From positions 14,815,001 to 14,879,000 of the forward strand of contig NC_079875.1 of assembly GCF_029227915.1 (NCBI RefSeq): DNA of 64,000 nt. Direction: 5' to 3'. The position numbers and the translations under genes were made by a program. Shown here piece after piece: positions 10,469 through 22,535 of the stretch. Every line of letters starts with the position of its first letter. Within the stretch, counting starts at the first letter, position 1. Origin of the DNA: Hydractinia symbiolongicarpus. Taxonomy: Eukaryota; Cnidaria; Hydrozoa; Anthoathecata; Hydractiniidae. The notes under the pieces are model-generated. The model was given only the letters and a program-made list of their open reading frames with translations, was not told the DNA's origin and did no database searches.

Positions 10469-13400
10469 TTACAGAACACTGTTGTCCTCCAGACCCTCTG
10501 CTCTATTGTCACCATAATAAGGCAAAAATGGAACAATCTTACAAAACAGAGATTTTTTAAAATTTTCTGTTAAAAAAGGTGGGTCATAAACATGAACAGA
10601 TGCAACCTTGTTGACTTGATTATTTGCACCAAAGCTGTTCCTCCACTTGATCAAACCTCTCTCTTGTTGTGTACCTGGTATGACATTGTCAAGTAAGAAA
10701 CCAGTCAATCCACCCACAGCCATATTGGTTGACAGAAGCACTTGAAAGATTTGAATATATGATTCTTCTTCTAAAAAAATAAACTCAAGCATTTGGCTAA
10801 AATACCCTTCAAATAAGTCATGTTATTTTTACATTTTTCATTTCACCAAAACCAAACTTGCGTAAAATATCGATTTCATAGCACAATGTGCAAGTATTGA
10901 GCTTGATTAGATATTATATTCTAAAGTAGTAACATACAAATATGAACAGTATAATGAAAGGTTAATATGTATATTTTGCTTTTGATGTTAAAATTGTATC
11001 TCTACTAGTTAGTGACCACTCCTAATAGCTTAAAGAAATCATGTCTTTCAAAACACGATAGTTTGGTCAATATCAGTATTGGATGACTTGATGGCTTATT
11101 TATGTGCATGGCATAAAACTCATCTGTAATCCATCGTAGATTCATTTAAAATTAACTACTATGTACTTCAAACTCTTAATTTATTAAATTACATAACACA
11201 AAGTATACACTTCCCCTACCTTGTAATCTTAAAGTCTTAAACTACTTTTAACATTTTTAGCATCAGAAGAAAGGAACAAAAGCATTTCTTTTCAATATAA
11301 TAAAGACAACTTTACTTTAGAGCATATTCTTAGGTTTCAGTCCACTATGAATCACTTGGCAGAGGAAACATGGTAATCATTTCATCTTTTATTGTTGACA
11401 AAATTAGAGGTGCATTCTCGGTAGTGAAAATTACACTGGATTCAGGATGTTTTTTAGACTGAATGTTTAGCATATGGCATAAAAGTCTTTTTTAATACTC
11501 AAATCTTAAAATTATGATTGACTGAATGTGTCTAGCTACATAAAGGAACTGAGACTGATTTTTTGTAAAATATTTTAAACTTGAAATTTTTATAAAAAAA
11601 AATTAAAAAAAGAAAGGATAGGTTTTCTCTCTGCAGTTTCATAATTTCTGAAGAAGTAAAAAACAAATTCTTAACATGTTTATGTGAGAAAACATAAATA
11701 TTTTAATTCCCAAAAAATTAATCGTTCAAAATTACTTTGTACTTCGTATTTCTATATAAAAGAGAAAAGAATCACCTCTGGCTTTAATATAATAATTGCA
11801 ATAAAACTCTTACCTGGCTGAAGAGGATTAGATTCAATCCAACTTGGTATAACCATTCCCATAAACAAGGACACGCCAAGAACAAATAAATTTCGCATGG
11901 ACGACATATCAATGAATTGCAGAGAAGACAAGCCAACAGCAGTAATCATTCCAAACATGACGACGAATATTCCACCAACCACTGGATCAGGTACTGTCAC
12001 AAACAATGCTCCAAATTTACCAATGATGGACAGTAGGATCATAAGAACAGCTCCACATTGTATAACACGAACACTTCCAACCTAAATAAAAATACACCAA
12101 TATTTGTGCAATATGACTTGCAAGTAATATATACTACTAGTCGGTGGCCTGTGGGTTCGCCCTTCATTTTTATACTGCATTACTTGTGTCTCGCTACTTG
12201 CGGTACCATTTTGCATGACAGACAGACAAATGTATTTTAATCTAATAATTTTCTATCCTGACCACTTCAAATCTGTCTTCTTTACATTTCAAAAAAATCA
12301 AAGTTGAAGTGAACTTTTTTTTTGTTAAATAATATCCAGGCAAAAACATTCTCTTTAAAATTTTTTCTTAATTTTCATACTATAATTATTATTTTAAACA
12401 CATTAAAGAAAACGATTATTCATTACCCTGGTTATCCCAATAGCACCAATATTTTCACTATATGAAGTAGTTCCATTTCCAGTCCCCCATAAGCCAGTGA
12501 TTAAACAACCAAGACCTTCACAGCCTAAACCTCGATTTAATGCATGTTGTGGTGGTGGAGGGGCACCAGCCAAACGGGCACAAGCATAATAATCACCAAT
12601 TGACTCCACCATGGAAGCTATCACTCCTGCAAGCATACCAATAACAGCAGGGGCTGAGACGGTTGGTCGCCCCATTGACCTAGAAATAACGCTTCAATCA
12701 TAATATGCTGCTTAAAAATATAGTAAGTGTGACAAACTCTTTACCTTAAGTGAAATAGGGATTTTAACGATGTTGAATCACATTATAATAAATTTAGTGC
12801 GTATGTTATGACAATGTATATAATCTCACTTAGATGTTAATACTTTAACTAAGGTTTTGATTTTTTTTTTTTCATTATTTAATAGCAAAAATTTAACCAA
12901 TCCGTAATTACTTTTCCTAATTAAGTCAGTCTATACAACCTATGGTGCGTTTAAGCAGAAACTTAACCCAGGCCTCTAAAAGTTTCACTCAAACTAAAAA
13001 TCCACACATCAACAGACGTGTAGATTTATGTAGGCTTGCGATTCATCGCACATGCAAATCAATGAATTTTAAATGTAGAAAAAAGCGAAATGTGAAGTCA
13101 GGGAATGATTTAAGATAAATGTACACCTTTAAAATTAAACTTTTTAAAAAACAACCCCTGGACTCTTTTAAAACATTTTTTTTTATAACATAAACTCTCC
13201 TAACCAGGATAAGGAACTCGGAACCAGGAGGATTCTTTAATTACGTTGGTTCGAAAGTCTGTACGGGCTCGTGATCCATCTTCGAAAACAGAGGTAGCTG
13301 TTAATATTGCTGATAAAATCCAACAGATGAAAATTGAAAGCAAAACCTAAAACACATAGGTTTTCCATCTCTACACGACCTTTTTGGAAATACAGTTTAC

Positions 13401-16400
13401 ATAGTGTTTATATTACTACAACAACAATTATTCAAAAAAGAGGAGTTTAAATTGTAGTTAAAATGTTATGTTTTTGTGTAAGTTGATACAGAGAAAAAGA
13501 TATGCAATGGATGATTTTACTACAGCTTTAAGAGCTCCAAAAAGATAAACAAATCACACAGCTATTTATGTCTTAAAAATTACCTCGAAGGTAATGTACA
13601 TGTGACCAACACATTTATGCCAAACCACCTACTCAGAAAAATGATACTCACAGGGAACAATTTAAAGACAGGAATCTTTACTCTGCCAAGTGGTAAGTTA
13701 ACATTTCGAAGCACTTGAGAGAATAATGTGATAAAAAATATCGTTCTAAAAAAGATTTAAGCACATAAATATACTTCAAGATCAGCAGCACAATCAAGTT
13801 AAAAAAAAAATTCTTTTCCAGATTGTCTTACAGAGAAACTGTGAAAAACATCGCGTATGCAGTTATATTAACATATACTTTTTTATTCTGCGGGTACTAT
13901 TTTCTTCATTAAGAGGCCTAAACGGCATCAGCTGGTCTTTAAAGGGGAACTACACGCAAAAATCATTTTTTAATATATTGTTACTTCTACTATAAGAAAA
14001 CGAATTCAACTAATTTTACTGTTTCATATGACTTCCAAGTGCGAAGAATACGAATCTTATCACCCCAAAATAAGGCTAGAAATTCCGATCCTCAATTCCG
14101 TAAAAAAAGACTGGGACGAACGTGATGTGTGACGTTGCAAAGTGCGGAAAGCGCAATTCTATACAGTGCCTGGTTTATTAAAGCAACAAGCTTTTAAATC
14201 GTGTAAAGTTTTGATAAATAAAGCTACTACAATTCCTTCTTATTTTATGCTAAATATGCCAAATTGCTCAATTGTACAAGTTTAACAAAGAGCTTAGTTT
14301 TTATAAGATACCTTCAGAAAAATCTAACAACAAACTTCGTAAAAAATGATTGCAAGCGATTAAAAGAGAAAGTTCTTTACAAAATGATTCTGATTTTTAC
14401 ATCTGCTCAAAACACTTTACTAACAATTGTTTCCAGATGGGTATGATAGTAAGACAAAGTTCATCTGGATTTCTTGAATGCAAAAAGTTTTCACTGGTTC
14501 AATTAATGGTCATCAAATCCACGTTATTGTATAAAATACGTTTACTTTTATTTTACTCATATTATTCCTCACTTGTTTTGCGCGAAAAAAATCTAATTTC
14601 TGACAAGGGGTAAAAATATTACTTTGCTAAAGTGAGCTAATGGGTGAGCCGATGTCATCAACATTTTGAACATCAAACAAAAGTAAAGCACATTCTGAAA
14701 ATAGTCTTCTTGTTTCTGGTGCTGTCCCGACGATTTGTGTATTTACTTCAGATACTGAAAAAATTGTCTTTTTTACCCCCTGAATTGTTTCTGATTTAAT
14801 ATGCAAACTTTCCAAGGTGAGGTCCATCACACTAAAGAATTAACAAAGGATGGGCTAATGTTCTTCTTCGTCTATACAATTTCATTTTTTTTAAATTTTT
14901 CAAAATTAAAAAGATTTATCAATGGGAGAGGGACAATGCGTCAAAAGTGTTTATTTATTATTGAGTGAAATAAGGATTTTAACGATGTTGAATCACATTA
15001 TAATAAATTTAGTGCGTATGTTATGACAATGTATATAATCTCACTTTGATGTTAATACTTTAACTAAGGTTTTGATAAACATTAAAGTTTTTTTATGAAG
15101 ACTGTTTGTTCATTTGAGGAAAATTGTTGTTTATCGTTGTTTTTTAACGAATAAGAAAGTTTTATTTTTGGTATATACTTAGTTATTTTGGTTCTTGTTT
15201 ATTAAAAAAAAAACAAAAACAACAGATCGTAATGTCTCCTCTTCTTTTCAATGTGTTTTCTTGTAGGCTTCTTTCTGTGGTTTGCTACATGTCACACTTT
15301 GCAACGTCATTTTTGTTACTATTTCCAGTCTTCTTGTTTTTATGCGGCCCGTTAAAAAGGCATATTTCTGGCAAAGAAATTGCTCTTAGTAAAAACAGAC
15401 ATTATTAAGTTGCACTCTCTTATTTTTTGAAATATTACAACCGTTTTTGACAATATATCAAAAAATAATTTTTGCGTGTAGTTCCACTTTAAGGTAAACT
15501 ATTTTTTCAAGGTTACATTTTTAACAGTTTTTTAAATTCAACCTGCAACCTGTATTTATTAATGTTACAAAACTTGCATGTATCAACTAATCCTCATAGG
15601 CAAAACAAAAAAACAAAAACAATTTGCATTTGGAGACGTTGCCAGGTGTGATATATCTATCTTCTAAAAGAACACCATTCTTTGGTTAAAGAAACAATGC
15701 TCTGTGGCCATGACTTTTATTTAAAACTTACAAAAAAGTAGTAGCAAATCGTGTTACATATAAGTAATCAGAGAAGAGTGAAAAAAAAGCTGACAAGGTC
15801 AAAAGCAGATGTTATCAATTGGTATAATTCCTTTCTATCTCAATGCTGTTAGCTTACAGCTTGTAGGTTTTTGTGTTTACCTGAATCATGTATTTATCAA
15901 TATTGGTTAGAAGTATTTAACTGTTCTTTATACCCATTTAAATACATTAAATTATGTATACCATCATAAATGATATAGTGTGCTCCATTGACATTGTTTT
16001 ATTTTTGTTTTATTCAAAATTGTTCACAATCGAAAAAATTCTTTACACTTTCTCGCATTATCATTAGCTAACTTAAAATGGGCACAAATAGCCAAGTTGT
16101 CAAACAACTTGCGTATTAATGTTTAATAGTCGTGGCCCGTGGAAAAATCCACTTAGGCAAAAGGCCAATGAAAAATAGGTTGCTTTAGATGTTTTGCTGA
16201 CGTCATTAGTGCATATACAAAAAAAATGTTCTTAAAATCTTACACAAAATGTCAAATGTCAAAATGCATTAAATCCTACACACAAATCTTACACAAAATC
16301 AAAAAGAACAGCTTGCAAGGTGTAAAATCTAGTTGATAAAAAGTTACAAAAACGACACTCACAACATCAACACTCACAACACCAATACTCACCAAACCGA

Positions 16401-19400
16401 CAGTAAGAACACCGACAGTTACAACACCAACAGTCACAACACAGATAATAACAATGTCTTCACCTTAAAAAAAAGGGGGAAAAGTGGTTTTAAAAAGTAT
16501 AGCTATATATTTAAAAAGAAAAGAGACCAAGTGAAGAAGTAGAAAAGTGAAGTGAGAAGTGGAGCTAGATGTAAAGTAAAGTTAGAAGTAGAAGTAAGAA
16601 CTTTGATATTTTTAGACGTTTGGTTTTTATGTCAGTGGAGCAAGCTCACTCGCATTTCCCAGGAAAAGCCACAGTTTTATATTTTACCGCGTATGTAGCC
16701 ACATTCTTTCCTTCTGTGCTTTTTTTTGGTGACCTTTATTCACTTCCAACTTCACATTTCTTCTTCTTCACTTGGACTTTTTTCTTTTTAAATTATGCTT
16801 TTTTCAACAACTTATTTTACTTTTTTTAAGATCGTTCTTTTCTGGGTTTTTTTGGTGGCGAGAGGACACCATTTTTCAAAAGTTAGCCATTAAATTTATT
16901 TCAGCAAATCAAATTGAGTCGTTCTCATTACATGATGTAAACAAAGTAAACCCGCTAGCAAAATGGACATAATTTTTTCGGCGACTTCAAAGAAAATTTC
17001 GGCGATATCAAAGAAAAATGACGATATCCACTTTGCCTGTTACAGAGACACAGAACTGGCGTATTATTATATAGAAGTCAAAACAAATTCAATGTGTACT
17101 AACATAGATAAAATTTTATTCCTTTTTAACAAAGTATCATAACCTCATTTTTATTTCGTTTTTTAAACAAACACACTAAACAAACCAACATTGAACAAAC
17201 ATACTCACAAAAGAGCAATTCCCCACTGTGCTCCTAAAAGAAAAAAGGTGTTAAAGTCATTAGAATAAGCAAAATTAAACTGATGTTACATAAAAGGGTA
17301 CATACATATTTTCTGGATTACTGAAATAGTTCATTTTCACGTGTTCATTAAAACACATGTGAAAGGTTTAAAAGTCTTAATCCCAGCACTGTTAATAAAA
17401 AAATCCTCCCTTTCCTATTTTAGTTCCTCGTATTTAAGCATTTTAAATTATTATGACAACATCAAGTCAGTATTATAAAGTGCAAATTTAAGTAAAAAAG
17501 AAAAACTGACCTGCAAAATAACCTGCTGTCTTAAAGAGTGGCAAGCCTACCAAAGCTATTGTGGGGGCAATTGTTAATGGTCCAATATACTTTAATACAA
17601 AACCCATCACACCACTGAATCCAATTACTACTTGAAACAGTGACGACAAAATGATAGCACCTTGGATCTAAAGATTGAAAAATTTTATCATGTGCTTTTT
17701 TAATTTCGTAAATTATGACTTAGTAAAGAAAAACAGAATCCAGTATTATACTTCAACTTTTTTCTTCTTTTAATATAACATCTTACTTTACCAAAACACT
17801 GCTTGGTATTAAGCTTCATTGGTAATTTTGTTTTGCACAAAGATCATAGACAATTTATCAATACCCACCAATTATTGATAGACATGTATGTAGTTCATTT
17901 TCCACCCATTATTTTTGACAGAAACTTTGCCAGTTAAAAACTTGAACTAATAATTGGTATTTCATAATTCAAAAAGTTTACTTTTATTTTAGCTCTCCTC
18001 TTTCTCTTTCTGAATAATTCCCATTTTTAGAGTTTAGAGTAAAACTATTCTATTGCACCACTAAGGGGAAGGAATTAACATTTTTTATAGTTTCGCCATA
18101 TCAAACAAACCATGACAAAATGTCAATGTTACCAAAAAAAGCAAAACATACTTCTCTCATTCTTATTTTCCACTCCTCGTCACCGTCTGATGTCACTATA
18201 AATACATTAATATTTGCTAAGGACCTGAATTGATCACCCCACCTGGACCTGAAGTTTTTTGTTTAGAAAATGGCTTGGAGTTTTGCTGTTGGTTGTAAAA
18301 TTACAATTTTTTTTTTGCATTTTCATAACCTGTTTACAAACAACCTCATTCTAATAAAATAAACTTAATGACATTACAAATTCTGTATGTTGGCTAGACA
18401 CCTTGAGAATGAGAGTTATTTGTTTAAGCCATTTTTATATTCTAATTACCTTGCCAAAATATGCTGTGGTTTCTCCCATTGCTTAGAACAAGATTTTTTG
18501 CTTGCCAGAAAATTGATAATTAAATATTGCATATCACATCAACCTTGATCTCGTTTAGACATAGGGATGAAACTTGTATGGGTTTTATTTTTGTATTAAA
18601 AATGATACAGATCCTGGGAACTAGGTTGTGCATGAAGCATCATGTAAAACCACTAAAAAATCGTTTCTGGCAGAAGTAGTAGCAATATTTAATCATTTTC
18701 ACTCTCAGAAAATACTTCTAGTATCTTGAATGGAAGATTTGATAACGAGACATCATAAGATAGAAGTGTTGACACTATGACAAAACTTGACATACAGACA
18801 TTTTTTTATTTTTTCTAACATGGTTTTTTTCACTGCTATTATTTTTTACAGATATACCTATTTTGGGTCATTAATGAAAGAATAAAATATGTTTGGTATA
18901 AAGTTTTGAAATAGATAAAATGAGGCTCATGTAACAATTTTGTAAAAGGTGGAATAATTATTAACTTGTTTTTAGGGATTAAGCATCGTGCATGTTAAAT
19001 ATAACACGAGTGACAGTCCCTAGTTTTATACATTTATCATCAGAATGCTTACCTCAATGCTCTAAAAATAGTACTTCATGCTGTGCAGTAAAACAAACAT
19101 AAGATTAGATTATACCTGTCACAGGAGTAGTAGAGCTCATGTTGAACGGAGTAGTTGAAGTCATGTTGAAGGCTGGAAGAGAAAATTAAACTAGCTATTA
19201 CTAAAATAACTCCTTTCATAATATACACTTGATGTAAGAAGTTATAAAATATGTATCTGCTAAAGTAATTATCACACTTGGGGGAAAGTATACTTTTTAA
19301 GTATGAAGAAATAACATTTGTTAAATGTGTTATCAGAAATACATTAAGATTTTCAACAGATATAGAAACCTCATAAATACATCAATCGCACTTACCAAGC

Positions 19401-22400
19401 ACACTCATAGTTGATGTCAAATTTAACACTGCAAAAAAAATAAGAAAAATCATAAGCAAAACAGACTAGAATTAAAATTTAACAATGTTGAAACTGGTCA
19501 CCCCACCTGGACCTGAAGTCGCCTGTATACTATTCACTTCACTGCACTTTTTTCTGATCTTCATAATAGCCATAGTTGGAGCAATAAATGTATAAGTTCC
19601 ACCCTGTACAATAGGTAATCTGAAACAAAAATAAACAGCATAAGATTCTGCAAGAGGTTAATAGAAATATTATTTATGCTAACCTTGCAAGAAAAGTGTT
19701 AAAGGTTTGTTTTGAAAATTTTATTAACCCTCGAAAACCATTGCAATGTTAATTTTCATACTATTTCATGACCAGATGGAACACATTTTACTTTTAGATC
19801 TCAAGATGATGGATTGATTTCTAAATTATTAGCACAATTTTCCTACAACTGCAAAATGAACTACTTTTACTTCTGTCACAACTGTCAAGCTACTGACATA
19901 TTTTGAACCTTTAATAATTGTATGATTTAACTGCACCTGTTAAAATTAGTCACACCCAAAAGCAAAAATTACAGTGGCATACGTAAAACATTAATGTTCA
20001 CAACAAAAAAGAGTGTCAAGAGTAAATGGTGAGCATATTCTCTGTACTTTACCAATGGATCTGATGACGTCAAAAAGGAACTTGAATCTTAATTTCATTG
20101 GTCAAAATGGCTAATATAACCATTCTGATTAGGCAAGATATTGTTACTGACATTTATTCTGTTTTTAGGGTTACATAATAAACAAATTTGCAAGCACAAG
20201 CAAAACAATAATTGTTATGTTATATGCAAACCCTTTCTATGCAAACCCATTATATGTGAGAACTCTTAAAAGGGCCCATCCTCTGACTGTTTTGTTAACA
20301 TCAAACATGGTGACAATAAGTGCATTAACAAGTTTTTATATGCAAACCCCTTCTATGCAAGCCCAATATATGTGAGAACTCTTAAAAGGGCCCATCCTCT
20401 GACTGTTTTTGTTAACATCAAACATGGTGACAATAAGTGCATTAACAAGTTTTTATAAGCAAACCCTTTCTATGCAAACCAGTTATATGTGAGAACTCTT
20501 AAATGGGCCCATCCTCTGACCGTTTTGTTAACATGAAACATGGTGACAATAAGTGCAGTAACAAGTTTTTATATGCAAACCTTTTCTATGCAAACCCGTT
20601 ATATGTGAGAACTCTTAAAAGGGCCCATCCTCTGACTGTTTTGTTAACATCAAACATGGTGACAATAAGTGCATTAACAAGTTTTTATAAGCAAACCCTT
20701 TCTATGCAAACTCGTTATATGTGAGAACTCTTAAAAGGGCCCATCCTCTGACTGTTTTGTTAACATCAACACGGTGACAATAAGTGTATTAACAAGTTTT
20801 TATAAGCAAACCCTTTCTATGCAAGCTTGTTACATGTGAGAACGCTTAAAATTTTTATCTGAAATAAAAAAATTCAAGGTTGGTTTCTTTAAATGCCATA
20901 AAAATGTTCCTAATATTCTGGTCCTAATGTCTCCAGTTTATGCCTTGTTTAGTAGACAAGACAAGGCTCGTTCTAACAAATTTTAATGAGTGCAATATTT
21001 ATATAGAGCCTTGTTGTGCTAAGGATTTTCAGTAACACTAAATATTAAATTCAAATTTTTATACCTTTATATATACCTTTATTATAATTTATAATTAGAG
21101 AAGCTGTAACAACAAATCCTTTTTTTAAAAAAAGTTGTTGTATCTTTTAGATATTGTTCATAATCTCTTTCAACATAGAAATAAAATTCAAGTGAAGGAA
21201 AACTATTTATATGAAGGTTATTTGAAGAAGCTGAAAAATGTGAGTGGAGAAAAACATTGGAGTGCATAAATGCATTATCAGACCAATGACATATGTTTTT
21301 TTACACTCGTAAGAATATGTGCTCAAAGTATTACATCAAAAAAATAAAATTTTTAGTTTTTTTAATATTTATGGAAATAACTACTAGGTTAAAAATAGTT
21401 ACAGTAAAAAAATACTTTGTATCGCTTCATTTCAAGCACAAAAAAGCAACACTCCTTTATTAATAAACAAGTGAAATCAAACAAAATTTCAGAACAAAAG
21501 GTAAAACAAATCTGTTCAAACTACATATTCATGCAGAAGCAAAAAATCATAAATCTATTCAATTGCTAAAGCATCCTTATTTGCTTTTAAATTTTTTTTC
21601 TTTTTCAAATTCTGATACCATGTTCCTTTTCTAACATTTAAATTATTTTACATCTAAAATAATAAATAAATAAAAGCCAAATAATAAAGCTCTACCTCAC
21701 ACCAAATGTGGATTGCAGCAAAGTCACCAAACCAGAACAGAAGAAGATTGTGCTTAAAACCTCACTAATTACATTTGCATCATTGGCAAAACAAAGGAGT
21801 TGAGATAACACAAACGGCAAACCAACGGTAGCTCCAAACATGGTTAGATAATGCTAATAAGCAAAATAAAAAAATTGAAGGAAGAATTTGCAGAAAACGA
21901 TCTTATACAATTTATAATTCATACACATTTACCTAAAAACATGAATGTCACAGCCACAAAAAACAGCGTTGCATTGGGTTTTATAACAAAATTACAATGT
22001 TGTTAAAAGTTTGTTTAAATTAATTGTGTATTGACTAAAAAAACTTTGTTACTATTAATTTTTAAATTACAAAGATGTGGTAATAAAAAAATACGAATAA
22101 ACGAACTTCGTATAACGAAAACAGATCCATTATTATTTGTACAAATTACATATAAACTTTATTTCAAACTATACAAACGTTATAATTTCAATGGCATGAA
22201 AAAATTTGATTACAAATAAAATTTTAAAAATTAATATACATCAATATGACATTTTTAATACCAATTGTACTAAATACACACATGCAATTTCAGGTTACTT
22301 GAATTTGTGGTTTTAAAATTTACTTTAAGTGTGATAATCAGTGTTTTTCAGACTTAGCCATAACTTTTTCCCTGCATTAAAAAAATATAGCATATTTAAA

Positions 22401-22535
22401 ATGTATATTAAAGAAACTTACTTGAAAGCCAAGCAACATGGACAAGTACAGTGGTGGGTTCTCATCAATTGCATACAGTAAAGGATTTGTTTCTTCTGCA
22501 TCCTTGTTTATGTTGACTGGTTCTGTACCGGACAT
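10469..22535 (-). CDS. SLC23 (NAT/NCS2) nucleobase-ascorbate family transporter, thirteen exons
   Basis: Exons on the complement: 22422-22535, 21696-21853, 19507-19619, 19396-19428, 19116-19172, 18152-18216, 17511-17667, 17209-17233, 13652-13745, 13205-13346, 12427-12679, 11814-12081 and 10469-10770. Phases agree at every junction except exons 10 to 11, where one base is missing. With that base the product has 593 residues, close to human SLC23A1/A2. Family marks are QHYLTMFGA at the exon 1/2 border, [33 protein letters not shown] near 345-363 and the NAT signature [10 protein letters not shown] at 395-404. The family is a Na+ or H+ symporter in the plasma membrane. Glu at signature position 1 is typical of nucleobase carriers, while vertebrate ascorbate carriers have Pro. 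The TM3-TM4 loop carries sequons at N131, N142 and N150. The start ATG at 22535 is followed by [10 protein letters not shown]. Confidence 0.93.
12751..12861 (+). repeat. 111-bp repeat, copy in SLC23 intron 10
   Basis: Nearly identical (one indel-free mismatch near each end by eye) to 14966-15076, which lies inside a TTAA-flanked transposon. This copy is probably a fragment of a related element; no terminal repeats or target duplication are seen around it. Confidence 0.8.
14256..14436 (+). pseudogene. Decayed THAP DNA-binding domain inside the Kolobok-like element
   Basis: Reading from the ATG at 14256 gives MPNCSIVQ, then [15 protein letters not shown], and ends [14 protein letters not shown]. 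This is the THAP pattern of an N-terminal Cys, F-x-x-P, and Cys-x-x-His-Phe. The invariant Trp position after LRKK is a TGA stop, one change from TGG, and two earlier stops interrupt the frame. The protein cannot be made as drawn. In life it would have been the DNA-binding part of a transposase. Confidence 0.7.
14966..15076 (+). repeat. 111-bp repeat, copy inside the Kolobok-like element
   Basis: Matches 12751-12861. Either the sequence is part of the transposon body and the other copy is a fragment, or both are insertions of an unrecognised short repeat. Confidence 0.8.
16349..16446. repeat. Degenerate CAACAC-rich simple repeat in SLC23 intron 8
   Basis: Loose 9-10 bp iterations of the type ACTCACAACACCAA and CAGTTACAACACC. 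The open frame across it (rich in Asn, Thr, His) is a product of the repeat. The next 150 bases are purine-rich (GAAGTAGAAGT-type). Confidence 0.6.
18234..18255. repeat. 22-bp copy of the SLC23 exon 3 / intron 3 boundary inside a later intron
   Basis: Identical to 19498-19519, which covers the last coding bases of exon 3 and its GT donor. The copy sits 18 bp upstream (in gene order) of exon 6 and keeps the CAG-GTCCAG-GTGGGG layout. Confidence 0.75.
20222..20850. repeat. 115-117-bp tandem repeat, about 5.4 units, in SLC23 intron 2
   Basis: Marker sequence CTATGCAAACCCATTATATG recurs at 20237, 20353, 20470, 20586, 20702 and 20817 with few changes. Units also share GGGCCCATCCTCTGACTG and TTAACATCAAACATGGTGAC. 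Non-coding. Confidence 0.93.

Larger units (their letters stand above)
13943..15488. mobile_element. Kolobok-like DNA transposon (TTAA target site, long TIRs), about 1.55 kb, decayed
   Basis: The left end starts AGGGGAACTACACGCAAAAA and the right end, reverse complemented, starts AGTGGAACTACACGCAAAAA. Similarity runs about 42 bp with a few mismatches. TTAA flanks both ends (13939-13942 and 15489-15492). A further inverted match (TGACGTTGCAAAGTG) lies near 14131 and 15290. A broken THAP domain is encoded inside, and THAP domains with TTAA duplications are typical of the Kolobok superfamily. The element sits in intron 8 of the SLC23 gene. It also contains a 67-codon open frame on the minus strand (14627-14830) that I do not recognise. 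Confidence 0.8.

Noticed and set aside
14627-14830. 67-codon minus-strand ORF inside the Kolobok-like element
   Set aside because: Could be a transposon remnant, but no recognisable motif; not listed as a gene.
16333-16542. ORF rich in Asn, Thr and His
   Set aside because: Translation of a CAACAC-type simple repeat inside an intron.
5279-22535. Functional cluster of sugar and nucleobase transporters
   Set aside because: Adjacency and shared strand alone do not show co-regulation; nothing in the sequence supports an operon-like link.
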